From CAVRXQ01 sp963838845 (GTDB taxonomy: Bacteria > Actinomycetota > Acidimicrobiia > Acidimicrobiales > Bog-793), in NCBI GenBank assembly GCA_963838845.1, contig CAWISR010000003.1, positions 1,054,001-1,118,000 on the forward strand: a stretch of 64,000 nucleotides of DNA, written 5' to 3'. The notes under the pieces were generated by a model, which was not told where the DNA came from, did no database searches, and worked only from the letters and a program-made list of their open reading frames with translations. This document shows positions 1 through 8,836 of this stretch, in pieces; positions within the stretch are counted from its first letter, which is position 1, and every line of letters starts with the position of its first letter. The position numbers were made by a program, and so were the translations under genes.

Positions 1-96
1 GCAGCTGAGGTTGTCGTCGGGCTCGGGATCATCGTCGCCATCTTCCGACGGCGCTCGAACGCGACCGCGGACGACGCGCACGTGCTGAAGGGTTGA
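1..96 (+). CDS. nuoK: NADH-quinone oxidoreductase subunit K, C-terminal end (partial)
   Basis: Only the last 31 codons are present; the gene begins left of the window. The frame reads AAEVVVGLGIIVAIFRRR and ends VLKG before TGA, which matches the last membrane helix and the positive tail of NuoK, a small three-helix membrane subunit of respiratory complex I. The nuoL start follows 4 bases later, the usual K-L-M-N operon order, which supports the call. Confidence 0.85.
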   Translation, partial: AAEVVVGLGIIVAIFRRRSNATADDAHVLKG

Positions 97-100
97 TCGG

Positions 101-1987
101 GTGCTGCACGCCTCGTACCTGATCCCGCTCTTCCCGCTGGCCGGCTTCACGCTGTTGACGTTCGCCGGCCGCCGGATCGGCAAGCCTCTCGCGGGTTGGA
201 TCGCGACCCTGGCGGTGGCGGCCTCGTTCGTCGTCTCCGTCGGCGTCCTCGTCGAACTTTTCCGCAGGGCACCGTCGTCGCGCCGATTCAGCGAGAACTG
301 GTTCACGTGGTTCAGCGTCGACCGGCTCCACGTCACAGCCGGTGTGCTGATCGACCCCTTGTCGGTGACGATGATCCTGTTCGTCACCGGAGTCAGCGCC
401 ATCATCCACCTCTACGCGATCGGCTACATGGATCACGACGAGGACTTCGCGAAGTTCTTCGCCTACTTCAACCTCTTTGTGTTCTCGATGCTGATGCTCG
501 TGCTGGCCAACAATCTGCTCCTCACGTTCTTCGGCTGGGAGGGCGTCGGCGTCTGCTCGTATTTCCTCGTCGCGTTCTGGTTCTCGCGCCCGACCGCGGC
601 GAGCGCCGGCAAGAAGGCGATGATCTACAACCGCATCGGCGACGCCGGCTTCCTCATCGCAATCTTTTTGATCTTCGAGCGCACCGGCAGCCTCGACTAC
701 GGCGTCGTCTTCTCGAAGCTGCACACGATCTCGAGCGCGGATCTCACCGCGATCGCTCTGTTGTTGTTTTTGGGGGCGGTCGGAAAGTCCGCACAGATCC
801 CGCTTTTCCCGTGGCTCGCCGACGCGATGGAGGGTCCCACACCGGTCTCGGCGCTCATTCACGCCGCGACGATGGTGACGGCCGGCGTCTATTTGATGTG
901 CCGGATCAACCCGATCCTCCACGCCGTGCCGGACGCGGCGCACGTCGTCGCGTGGGTCGGCGCGGCGACGGCGTTCGTGGCGGCGATGGCGGCGTGCGCG
1001 CAGCAGGACATCAAAAAGGTGCTCGCCTACTCGACGGTCTCCCAACTCGGCTACATGTTCTTGGCCGCCGGCTCCGGCGCGTACGTCGCGGCCATCTTCC
1101 TCATGCTGACGCACGCCTTCTACAAGGCGCTGTTGTTCTTGGGTGCCGGCTCGGTGATCCACGCCCTCGACGACGAACAAGACCTGAAGAAGATGGGCGC
1201 GTTGCGGTTCGTCATGCCGCTCACCGCATTGACGTTCCTCGTGGCGTGGTTCGCTATCGCCGGTGTGCCGCCGTTCAGCGGCTTTTGGTCGAAGAGCCAG
1301 GTGCTCGAGAGCGCCTGGGCCGTGTCGCCAGCATTGTGGGCGATCGGCGCGGTGACCGCGGTGCTCACCGCCTACTACATCGGGCGTGAGTTCATGCTGG
1401 TCTTCCAGGGCGAGCGCCGCTGGTCAGAGGCGCGTCCCGGCGGACACGAGGTGAAGGACCCCGGTTGGGTGATGCTCGGCCCACTCGTCGTCCTCGCCTT
1501 CTTCTCCCTCTTCGCGCTGTTCATCAACCTGCCGTTCCATCCGACCTGGCCGTTCCTCGAGCGCTGGCTCCATCCCGTCGTCGGCGCTTCGCTCGCCTCT
1601 CCGCTCTACTCGCCAGGAGCGCTGTGGGGATTCGGTATCGCCGATGCCGTGTTCGCGATCGTCGGCGTCGGGCTGTCGTGGCAGCTGTGGAAGGCCGTCT
1701 CCTCGCGACCGGCGCTCGAACCGCGGTTTTTGTTGATGGCATGGTTCGTTGACTGGAGCTACGACCACTTCATCGCCCGGCCCTCGAGGGTGCTCGCCGA
1801 GTTCACGGGCGCGGTCGTCGAACGCCGGGTGATCGACGGTGCCGTCGAGGGGATCGGCCGGTTCACCCGCAGAGCCGGTGACCGGGTGCGCCGGGTCCAG
1901 ACCGGCTACGTGCGGACGTACGCGCTCGCCGTCGCGGTCGGCGTCGTCGTGCTCGTCGCCTACCTCGCGACGCGGGCGGGGAGATAG
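101..1987 (+). CDS. nuoL: NADH-quinone oxidoreductase subunit L
   Basis: This 628-residue polytopic membrane protein is the distal antiporter-like proton-pumping subunit of complex I. The GTG start at 101 follows nuoK by 4 bases. The sequence shows the N-terminal FAYFNLFVFSMLMLVLANN segment, the WEGVGVCSYFLV helix, the loop with the conserved GPTPVSALIHAATMVTAGVY motif, and the KKVLAYSTVSQLGYM segment carrying the lysine of the proton channel. The length is normal for the family. The charged C-terminal region after about residue 540 fits the lateral helix and final anchor. It lies in the nuoKLMN operon, 2 bases from nuoM. Confidence 0.96.
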   Translation: MLHASYLIPLFPLAGFTLLTFAGRRIGKPLAGWIATLAVAASFVVSVGVLVELFRRAPSSRRFSENWFTWFSVDRLHVTAGVLIDPLSVTMILFVTGVSAIIHLYAIGYMDHDEDFAKFFAYFNLFVFSMLMLVLANNLLLTFFGWEGVGVCSYFLVAFWFSRPTAASAGKKAMIYNRIGDAGFLIAIFLIFERTGSLDYGVVFSKLHTISSADLTAIALLLFLGAVGKSAQIPLFPWLADAMEGPTPVSALIHAATMVTAGVYLMCRINPILHAVPDAAHVVAWVGAATAFVAAMAACAQQDIKKVLAYSTVSQLGYMFLAAGSGAYVAAIFLMLTHAFYKALLFLGAGSVIHALDDEQDLKKMGALRFVMPLTALTFLVAWFAIAGVPPFSGFWSKSQVLESAWAVSPALWAIGAVTAVLTAYYIGREFMLVFQGERRWSEARPGGHEVKDPGWVMLGPLVVLAFFSLFALFINLPFHPTWPFLERWLHPVVGASLASPLYSPGALWGFGIADAVFAIVGVGLSWQLWKAVSSRPALEPRFLLMAWFVDWSYDHFIARPSRVLAEFTGAVVERRVIDGAVEGIGRFTRRAGDRVRRVQTGYVRTYALAVAVGVVVLVAYLATRAGR

Positions 1988-1989
1988 CC

Positions 1990-3543
1990 GTGTCCGGACA
2001 GCACGCCTTCCCGTATCTCACGACGCTCGTTCTGCTGCCGGCGGGCGCGGCGGTACTGACGCTGTTCATCCCGCGGCGCGCCCGTGGCCTGGTGCGGATG
2101 GTCGGCGTCGCCGCGTCGTTTGGCGTTCTCGGCATCTCGGCGGCGGTGTTGGCCCTATTCAAGACCCGCGACGGCGGCTACCAGATGGCCAGCACGCACG
2201 CATGGATCGCTTCGCTCGGGATCTCGTGGAACCTCGGCATCGACGGGATCTCGCTTTTCCTCGTGTTGTTGACGGCGTTCTTGTTCGTCGTCGCGCTCGT
2301 CGGGGCGAACGAGGCGCGGGACCAGAAGGCCTTCACCACCTGGGTGCTCCTACTCGAAGCCGCCTGCCTCGGGTCATTCCTTTCGATCGACCTGCTGCTG
2401 TTCTTTCTGTTCTTCGAGTTGACCCTCGTTCCTGTCTACTTCCTGATCGGTGGTTGGGGGCTCGAGCACCGCGCCCACGCCGCGTTGAAGTTCTTCATCT
2501 ACACCTTCGCCGGCTCCGCCATGATGCTCGTCGGCATCCTGTCGCTCGTCTCGATCCATTCGGGCCAGACCGGGGTCACGACCTTCGACGTGCGCCAGCT
2601 CGCGAACACGCATCTTTCGGGTACCGCCGGTGTGCTGCTTTCGCTCTCGTTCCTCGCCGCGTTCGCGGTGAAGGCGCCGATCTTCCCGTTCCACACGTGG
2701 TCGCCCGATGCGTACCGCGAGGCGCCCCTCGCGGGATCGGTACTGCTCGCCGGGATCATGGCGAAGATCGGAACCTACGGGATCATCCGGTTCAACCTCG
2801 GGCTGTTCCCGCACGCCACGGTCGTGCTCGCGCCGGTGTTCTTGTCGCTCGGCGTCGCCGGGATCCTCTACGGTGCCATCGTCGCCGCGGTGCAGCGCGA
2901 CCTGAAGCGCGTCGCCGCGTTCAGCTCGCTCTCGGGCATCGGCTTCATCGTCGTCGGTGCGTTCGCGCTCTCCGGCGAGTCGGTGTCGGGTGCCGTGCTG
3001 CAGATGGTGAACCATGGGATCCTCATTGCGGCGCTCTTCCTGGTGGTCGCGATGGTCTCGCGCCGCGGCGGCACCCTTTCGGTCGACGGTTTGGGCGGCC
3101 TGCAGCGCAAGGCGCCGAAGCTCGCCGCGGTGTTCATCGTCGTCGTCCTCGCGACGATCGGGGTGCCGGGTCTGAACGGATTCATCGGAGAGTTCTTGAT
3201 CCTCTCCGGCACCTTCTTGGTCCACCGCTGGTGGGCGATCGTCGCCGTCGTCGGTGTGATCCTCGCCGCGGTCTACTTCTTGTGGGTGTACCAGCAGATC
3301 TTCCATGGTCCGGAAGGAACCGTCGCGATACGCCCGTTCGCAGAGATCAGCTGGCGTGAGGCGGCGGTCGTCGCGCCGTTGATCGGGCTGATCGTCTTTT
3401 TGGGTGTGTGGCCGAAGCCCGTACTCGACCGGATCACGCCGTCGGTCGATCGTCTCGTCAACCACGTCGAGGTCGTCGGACACCAGCGGGTGCCGGAGAA
3501 CGCGCGACCCCTCCTCGCCTCGCACGCAAAGGCACGCCGGTGA
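1990..3543 (+). CDS. nuoM: NADH-quinone oxidoreductase subunit M
   Basis: This 517-residue membrane protein is the middle antiporter-like proton-pumping subunit of complex I. The GTG start lies 2 bases after the nuoL stop. Family hallmarks include FFELTLVPVYFLIGGWG, with the conserved helix-5 glutamate, the FPFHTWSPDAYREAP segment, and DLKRVAAFSSLSGIGF with the channel lysine. About 14 hydrophobic segments can be traced. The stop codon overlaps the GTG start of nuoN, so translation is probably coupled. Confidence 0.96.
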   Translation: MSGQHAFPYLTTLVLLPAGAAVLTLFIPRRARGLVRMVGVAASFGVLGISAAVLALFKTRDGGYQMASTHAWIASLGISWNLGIDGISLFLVLLTAFLFVVALVGANEARDQKAFTTWVLLLEAACLGSFLSIDLLLFFLFFELTLVPVYFLIGGWGLEHRAHAALKFFIYTFAGSAMMLVGILSLVSIHSGQTGVTTFDVRQLANTHLSGTAGVLLSLSFLAAFAVKAPIFPFHTWSPDAYREAPLAGSVLLAGIMAKIGTYGIIRFNLGLFPHATVVLAPVFLSLGVAGILYGAIVAAVQRDLKRVAAFSSLSGIGFIVVGAFALSGESVSGAVLQMVNHGILIAALFLVVAMVSRRGGTLSVDGLGGLQRKAPKLAAVFIVVVLATIGVPGLNGFIGEFLILSGTFLVHRWWAIVAVVGVILAAVYFLWVYQQIFHGPEGTVAIRPFAEISWREAAVVAPLIGLIVFLGVWPKPVLDRITPSVDRLVNHVEVVGHQRVPENARPLLASHAKARR

Positions 3544-5093
3544 TCACCGTGCTCGCCTCGATCTTCGCCGCGACCCAGATCACGCTGCCGCGCATCGACT
3601 ACACGGCGATCCTTCCTGAGCTGTTCCTGCTCGGCGGGGCGCTCGTGTTGATCACGATGTCGGCGTTGTTCTCGCGCCAACCGCCGACCTCCGCCTACGC
3701 GACGGTGTCGATCGGAGCCGGAGTCGGCGCGCTCACGACATCGTTGGTCCTCTGGCACGACGTCACCTCGAGCGGTCCGTTCACGACGATCGCCAAATCG
3801 GTGGACGTCGACGGATTCGCCGTCTTCTTCCTCGTGTTGGTGTCGTCCGTGCTCATCGTCGCGACGATCCTCGGTCAGGGCTATCTCGCGCGCGAACGGA
3901 TCGCCGGCTGCGAGTACTACGCGCTCGCGCTCGTCTCGGGGTCCGGGGCGATGCTGATGGCGAGCGCGAACGACCTCATCCTGATCTTCTTGTCGCTCGA
4001 GGTTCTCTCGATTCCGCTCTACGTGATGGCGGGGTTCGATCGGAGGCGTGCCTCGTCGCAGGAGGCGGCGATCAAGTACTTCGTCCTCGGCGCGTTCTCT
4101 TCGGCGATCTTCGTCTACGGCGTCGCCCTCGTCTACGGCGCGACCGGCTCGACGAACCTGCCGGAGATCGGCGCCTTCTTAGCGCACAACGTCATCACCT
4201 CGAACGGCGTCCTGCTCGCCGGCATCGGACTTCTCCTCGTCGGCTTCGGCTTCAAGGTCGCGGCGGTGCCGTTCCACATGTGGACTCCGGACGTTTACCA
4301 GGGCGCTCCCACGCCGGCGACCGGTTTCATGTCCGCTGTCGCGAAGGCCGGGGGGTTCGCGGCGTTGCTGCGGGTGTTCGTCTCGACGTTCCCGACGTTG
4401 CGCAGCGACTGGCAGCCCGTCGTGTGGGTGCTCGCCGTGCTCACGTTGGTCGTCGGCGCCACCGCGGCGCTCGTCCAGCGCGACGTGAAGCGGATCCTCG
4501 CCTACTCGTCGATCAACCACGCCGGCTTCGTGCTTTTGGGGCTGCAGGCGGTCACGGCAAAAGGAGTTGCCGCGGCGATCTACTACGTCTTCACCTACGC
4601 CTTTGTCACTCTCGGCGCCTTCGCGGTCGTCGAGCTCGTCGGCGGCCAAGGAGATCGAAAACACGACCTCGAGGACTACCGAGGGCTCGCCCGCAACAAC
4701 CCCATCCTCGCGACGACCTTCGCGGTGTTGCTGCTCGCCCAGGCGGGGGTGCCGTTCACGACGGGCTTTTTTGCCAAGCTGTATGTCGTCGAGGCCGCGG
4801 TCGGCGCGCACTCCTACGCCCTCGCAGTGATCGCGATGGCTTCGGCGGCGATCGCAGTCTTCTTCTACCTGCGCATCGTGCTCGTCATGTTTCTCGCCGA
4901 GCCGCAGATCGCCTACGCGTCGGATGGCGGCGAGTCAACGACGTGGGCCTCCGAGCCGTTGCGGCCGGTCGTTCCGGTAACCGTCGTGATCGCGGTCGGG
5001 ATTTTCTTCGCGCTCGGGGTGACGGTGGTCTTCGGGATCTGGCCGGCGCCACTCGTCGACTTCGCGCGGCAGGCGACGCTGATCTTCCGCTGA
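3540..5093 (+). CDS. nuoN: NADH-quinone oxidoreductase subunit N
   Basis: This 517-residue proton-pumping membrane subunit completes the complex I operon. I chose GTG at 3540 because it overlaps the nuoM stop in a GTGA arrangement. The frame stays open further upstream, but that part is arginine-rich and antisense-like rather than membrane protein. Motifs include SLEVLSIPLYVMAGF with the conserved glutamate, VAAVPFHMWTPDVYQGAP, and DVKRILAYSSINHAGF. The end at 5093 lies 14 bases from the end of the convergent yajQ, with no clear terminator hairpin between them. Confidence 0.95.
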   Translation: MITVLASIFAATQITLPRIDYTAILPELFLLGGALVLITMSALFSRQPPTSAYATVSIGAGVGALTTSLVLWHDVTSSGPFTTIAKSVDVDGFAVFFLVLVSSVLIVATILGQGYLARERIAGCEYYALALVSGSGAMLMASANDLILIFLSLEVLSIPLYVMAGFDRRRASSQEAAIKYFVLGAFSSAIFVYGVALVYGATGSTNLPEIGAFLAHNVITSNGVLLAGIGLLLVGFGFKVAAVPFHMWTPDVYQGAPTPATGFMSAVAKAGGFAALLRVFVSTFPTLRSDWQPVVWVLAVLTLVVGATAALVQRDVKRILAYSSINHAGFVLLGLQAVTAKGVAAAIYYVFTYAFVTLGAFAVVELVGGQGDRKHDLEDYRGLARNNPILATTFAVLLLAQAGVPFTTGFFAKLYVVEAAVGAHSYALAVIAMASAAIAVFFYLRIVLVMFLAEPQIAYASDGGESTTWASEPLRPVVPVTVVIAVGIFFALGVTVVFGIWPAPLVDFARQATLIFR

Positions 5094-5107
5094 CCTTGCG
5101 ACACGCG

Positions 5108-5596
5108 TCAGTCGCGGAAGTTTCCGAACTGGAGCGGGATCCCCAAGTCTTCGGCCTTCAGCTTCGCGATCACCGCCTGCAGGTCATCGCGCTTCTTTCC
5201 TGAGACGCGTACCTGCTCTCCCTGGGACTGCGAGGCGACGCCCTTCAGGTTCATGTCCTTCACGATCTTGTGGATCTTCTTTCCATGATCGGCGTCGATT
5301 CCGGCTTTCAGCGCGACGTGCTGGCGGACAGCGCCTTTCGCCGCTTGTTCGACCTTGCCGTACTCGAGCGCCTTCAGCGAGACCTGGCGACGGACGAGCT
5401 TTTCTTCGAGGACCTGGGTGAGGGCGCGCAGCCGGTCCTCGGTCGGGGCGTTGAGCTCGATGTCGTCCTTGTTGAGCTCAACCGAAGAGCCGGTGTTCTT
5501 GAAGTCGAAGCGCGTCGCCACCTCGCGGGATGCCTGATCGACGGCGTTGCGGACTTCTTGCATGTCGATCTCTGAGGTGACGTCAAACGTCGGCAT
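5108..5596 (-). CDS. YajQ/DUF520 family nucleotide-binding protein
   Basis: This 162-residue protein is a full-length member of the YajQ (DUF520) family. The N-terminus MPTFDVTSEIDMQEVRNAV and the end GIPLQFGNFRD are both diagnostic. The family has two ferredoxin-like folds and has been reported to bind nucleotides, in some bacteria cyclic di-GMP; the role here is unknown. It is cytoplasmic and has no signal peptide. It stands alone between the end of nuoN and tRNA-Tyr and is transcribed towards nuoN. Confidence 0.92.
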   Translation of the reverse strand: MPTFDVTSEIDMQEVRNAVDQASREVATRFDFKNTGSSVELNKDDIELNAPTEDRLRALTQVLEEKLVRRQVSLKALEYGKVEQAAKGAVRQHVALKAGIDADHGKKIHKIVKDMNLKGVASQSQGEQVRVSGKKRDDLQAVIAKLKAEDLGIPLQFGNFRD

Positions 5597-5673
5597 CGCG
5601 ACGCGCTCCTCTCAAATTCGCAAAGCGCCGTGCTCCTCGATCCGTCGGGAATCTTGTATCGTCGGCGGCTCGC

Positions 5674-5755
5674 GGGTCGGTACCCAAGCGGACAACGGGA
5701 GCAGACTGTAAATCTGCCGGCTCAGCCTTCGTAGGTTCGAATCCTACCCGGCCCA
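5674..5755 (+). tRNA. tRNA-Tyr (anticodon GTA)
   Basis: The acceptor arm GGGTCGG (5674-5680) pairs with CCGGCCC (5748-5754), with one G-U pair. The T arm GTAGG/CCTAC closes the TTCGAAT loop, and the anticodon GTA lies at 5708-5710 in the loop of the stem GCAGA/TCTGC. The long variable arm typical of bacterial tRNA-Tyr is present. The CCA end is not encoded in full: CCT follows the discriminator A. Confidence 0.95.
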
Positions 5756-5935
5756 CCTGCAGAAATATCCTGCGGCGCGCGACGCGCGATCTCGTCTCGC
5801 CCCAGCCCTCACCCGCACCTCCGGCACACGCAGACGTCCGTCGGACCGCGACGACAACGTCGCCGGGGTGTGCGCGGTCAGTCGACCTCGCGCCGATCAC
5901 CGTCCGATAACAACCAACCTTCTCGGATTGGAACA

Positions 5936-7249
5936 TCAGGGGCCGAGGCCGCGGGCGACCGTCTCCGCGAGGGCGCGCAGTTCCACAGAAACGGAGACGC
6001 TCGGTGCGTCAGGCGCACGGAGTCGCCGGGCGTCGTCGGGCAGACGGTCGAGATCCTCCCGCAAGCGGGCGCATGCCTCCGCGATCGAACCCGGAGGCGT
6101 GGTTCGTTTGCCGTCATGCATCACGACGTCGAGGAGCGGCGCCGCGTTCTTGGGACCGGTTTCCTCGCGTCCCGTGAGGACGTCGTCCGCGATCGACGCG
6201 CCGCGCCAGACTTGCTTCGCGCCGGGAAGCGAGATCTTGTCCGCCGAGAGCTTCATCGTCGGCCGGCCGTCGACGTCGACGAGCTTGTACGCGCTGTCGA
6301 GGGATGGCGCGTCGTACGAGACGCCGAGCGCCATGCCGATGCCCGCGGCATCGATGGGGTCGCGCGCGATCCGGAAGCGCTCGAGGGCGAATTCGTCGAT
6401 GCCGCCGCTGACAACGACGCGAACGTCGCCGAGACCAGCCGCGTCGAGGCGTCGGCGAGCGTCGCGGCTCGCGGCCGCGAGGTTGCCGCTGTCGATGCGA
6501 ACGGCGGCCTGGCGGAGACCGAGTTCGGAGATGACGGCGATCGCGCGATCGACTCCGACCGGTGTGTCGTACGTGTCAACGAGGAAAACCGCTCCCTCAG
6601 GGAAGTCCTCCGCGAAGGCGTGGAAGGCTGCGGTTTCGTTTGGGAACGCCTCGATGTATGAGTGCGCCATCGTGCCGACTGGCAGGAGACCGAATCGGCG
6701 TGCGGCATCGACGTTGCTCGTCCCTTTGAATCCCGCGATCGCGCAGGCGCGGGCCAGTGCGTCGCCGGCTTCGGCGCCGTGCGTGCGCCGCAGCGCGAAG
6801 TCGAAGAGCTCGATCTCTCCGGCCGCCATCACGCATCGCGTGGCTTTCGTCGCGAAGGCTGTCTGGAACGTGATCTGGTTGAGCAAATAGGTCTCCACGA
6901 GCTGCGCCTCGGCGATCGGGGCGGTCACTTCGAGGATCGGCTCGTCGGCGAGGACGACCCGGCCCTCGGGCACGGCGCGGATCTCGCCACGAAACGCGAG
7001 GTTCCTGAACGCTTCGACGTCTCGGTGGTCGAAGCCGATCGTGGTCAGGTACTCGAGCTCGTCGGCATCGAAATGGAGGTCCTCGAGATACGAAAGGCAG
7101 TCTTCGATCCCGGCCGCGACGAGGAATCCCCGATCGGATGGCAGCCGACGGACAAAGAGGCTGAAGGTCGCCGGTTCGTGGAGCCCGCGGCGTAGGTAGC
7201 TCGCCGCCATCTTGATCTCGTAGAGGTCGGTTGAAAGCGCTCGTGCCAT
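5936..7249 (-). CDS. pncB: Nicotinate phosphoribosyltransferase
   Basis: This enzyme converts nicotinate and PRPP to nicotinate mononucleotide in NAD salvage. I place the start at ATG 7249, giving MARALSTDLYEIKMA, the usual N-terminus; the frame extends further upstream but that part has no family similarity. Motifs seen are the substrate-binding FALRRTHG, GFKGTSN, GTMAHSYIEAFPNE, the LVDTYDT strand with its catalytic-site aspartate, RIDSGNL and VVVSGGIDE. At 437 residues it is in the normal range. The 200-base region between this gene and the divergent small gene at 7453 contains a GGTCGGAA repeat array. Confidence 0.93.
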   Translation of the reverse strand: MARALSTDLYEIKMAASYLRRGLHEPATFSLFVRRLPSDRGFLVAAGIEDCLSYLEDLHFDADELEYLTTIGFDHRDVEAFRNLAFRGEIRAVPEGRVVLADEPILEVTAPIAEAQLVETYLLNQITFQTAFATKATRCVMAAGEIELFDFALRRTHGAEAGDALARACAIAGFKGTSNVDAARRFGLLPVGTMAHSYIEAFPNETAAFHAFAEDFPEGAVFLVDTYDTPVGVDRAIAVISELGLRQAAVRIDSGNLAAASRDARRRLDAAGLGDVRVVVSGGIDEFALERFRIARDPIDAAGIGMALGVSYDAPSLDSAYKLVDVDGRPTMKLSADKISLPGAKQVWRGASIADDVLTGREETGPKNAAPLLDVVMHDGKRTTPPGSIAEACARLREDLDRLPDDARRLRAPDAPSVSVSVELRALAETVARGLGP

Positions 7250-7382
7250 CGACACCGCCGAGTCGGATTGTCTCGTCGACCAGGGGAAAGGACCGGCGCG
7301 AAAGCGTAGGCAAACGAGCAGGTCCGCAGTTCGCCCGCTCGACACCGCGTGCTCAGACGACCCGAACGTGCCGACTGTAAAA

Positions 7383-7428
7383 GGTCGGAAGGTCGGAAGG
7401 TCGGGACATTCCGCCCTATCGGTCGGAA
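7383..7428. repeat. GGTCGGAA short tandem repeats
   Basis: Three head-to-tail octamers (GGTCGGAA, GGTCGGAA, GGTCGGGA) occupy 7383-7406, and a fourth exact copy lies at 7421-7428. They sit between the divergent pncB gene and the small gene at 7453. The spacing looks like a regulator-binding array, but simple tandem slippage would give the same picture. Confidence 0.6.
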
Positions 7429-7452
7429 GCTGCTGTTTCTACGGTTCATGTT

Positions 7453-7686
7453 GTGGTGACGGTGGCGGAGCGCGAGCGCGCGCTCGAAGAGATGGTGCGG
7501 GGGTGGGCGAACCCGGAGTTCGGCGGCGAGCGCGGCGTGGTCGATCGAGCGGTCGAGGTCGCGCTGGAGGCGCTGCGCGCGGGGGAGTCGGTGCCCGAGG
7601 CCTGGGAGGTCGCGTCCAACTTTTTGCAGTCCTGGTCTCGGCATCCGTCGCATTCAGCGCTGTTCCATTTGGATCCGGCGGCGTAA
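7453..7686 (+). CDS. Small acidic helical protein of unknown function
   Basis: This 77-codon frame begins with paired GTG codons at 7453 and 7456. It predicts a soluble, mostly helical, acidic protein (ERERALEEMVRGW, VVDRAVEVALEALRAGE, VPEAWEVASNFLQSW) with no signal peptide or membrane segment. I recognise no family. The balanced amino-acid composition and amphipathic periodicity look like a real protein rather than an antisense shadow, but no strong ribosome-binding site is visible. Confidence 0.45.
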   Translation: MVTVAERERALEEMVRGWANPEFGGERGVVDRAVEVALEALRAGESVPEAWEVASNFLQSWSRHPSHSALFHLDPAA

Positions 7687-7873
7687 TCGGCTCGTATCAC
7701 GCCTTGAAGATCCCAATGACCTTGGCAAGGAACTCGCCGGTTCGCGCGACGATGGTTGCCCGCCCCATCGACGAAGGGATTCTGGTGTCAGGACGAAGAG
7801 GTGATCTTGCGCTTGTGCTCGAAGCGCTGCCGTGCTCGTTGGCGCCTACCTGGCGAAGTGCGTCGTATCGGCG

Positions 7874-8836
7874 ATGATCACCGTCGATCACCTCACGAAG
7901 CACTACGGGTCGACCCTCGCGGTCGACGACCTGAGCTTCACGCTGCAACCCGGAATCGTGACGGGATTCCTCGGCCCGAACGGTTCGGGCAAATCGACGA
8001 CGATGCGGATGATGCTCGACCTCGACCATCCTGAACGCGGTGAGGTGCGCATCGATGGTCGGGCCTACGGACAGCTGCGCTGGCCGCTGCGAGAGATCGG
8101 CGGCTTGCTCGAGGCGAAGTCTGTGCACCCCGGTCGCAGCGCGTACAACCACCTCCTCGTACTGGCGCAGTCGAACGCCATTCCGAAACGACGGGTCGAA
8201 GAAGTCCTCGGCCTCGTCGGACTGACGAGTGTCGCCGGGAAGCGCGCTGGGACGTTCTCGTTGGGCATGAGCCAGCGCCTCGGAATGGCCGCCGCGCTGC
8301 TCGGCGATCCCGCCGTGTTGCTGTTCGACGAGCCAGTGAACGGCCTCGACCCCGAGGGCATCCGCTGGGTGCGGTTGCTGCTCCGGCATCTCGCGTCGGA
8401 GGGCCGAACGGTGTTCGTCTCGAGCCACCTGATGAGCGAGATGGCGCTCACCGCCGATCATGTTGTCGTCATCGGCAAGGGGCGTCTCATCGCCGATACG
8501 CCGATGCGCGACTTTGTGAGCGAACGTTCCGCGGTGCGGGTGCGGGTCCGTTCGCCGCGCCTCGACGAGCTGGTTGCGATGTTGCGCGACCGACGCGGAG
8601 TCTCGATCGAGATGAGCGACGGAACCGCGGAGATCACCGGGGTACCGGCGCCCGAGATCGGTGACCTGGCCGCATCCCGCGGCATCGCCGTGCATGAACT
8701 CACCCCGGTGACGGTTTCACTCGAGGAGGCCTTCATGGACATTACCGAGGACTCGGCCGAGTTCCGCGCCGAGTCCGCCTCCGGCGCCACTGGCCGCACG
8801 ACCGAGGCCGCCACGACGGACGCGGTGGCGACGTGA
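7874..8836 (+). CDS. ABC transporter ATP-binding protein (ABC-2 export type)
   Basis: This 320-residue ATPase drives the membrane partner encoded by the overlapping next gene. ATG 7874 gives MITVDHLTKHYG, the normal first strand; the longer frame upstream is not conserved in character. Walker A (GPNGSGKST) is at about residues 34-42, the signature is FSLGMSQR, Walker B is VLLFDEPVNGLDPEG, and the switch histidine is in VFVSSHLMSE. The C-terminal 90 residues resemble the regulatory region of drug and bacteriocin exporters such as BcrA. The substrate cannot be told from sequence. Confidence 0.92.
   Translation: MITVDHLTKHYGSTLAVDDLSFTLQPGIVTGFLGPNGSGKSTTMRMMLDLDHPERGEVRIDGRAYGQLRWPLREIGGLLEAKSVHPGRSAYNHLLVLAQSNAIPKRRVEEVLGLVGLTSVAGKRAGTFSLGMSQRLGMAAALLGDPAVLLFDEPVNGLDPEGIRWVRLLLRHLASEGRTVFVSSHLMSEMALTADHVVVIGKGRLIADTPMRDFVSERSAVRVRVRSPRLDELVAMLRDRRGVSIEMSDGTAEITGVPAPEIGDLAASRGIAVHELTPVTVSLEEAFMDITEDSAEFRAESASGATGRTTEAATTDAVAT

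Noticed and set aside
3408..3539. Upstream extension of nuoN
   Set aside because: It overlaps nuoM in another frame, reads Arg-rich and has no membrane character. The GTGA start at 3540 fits the operon.
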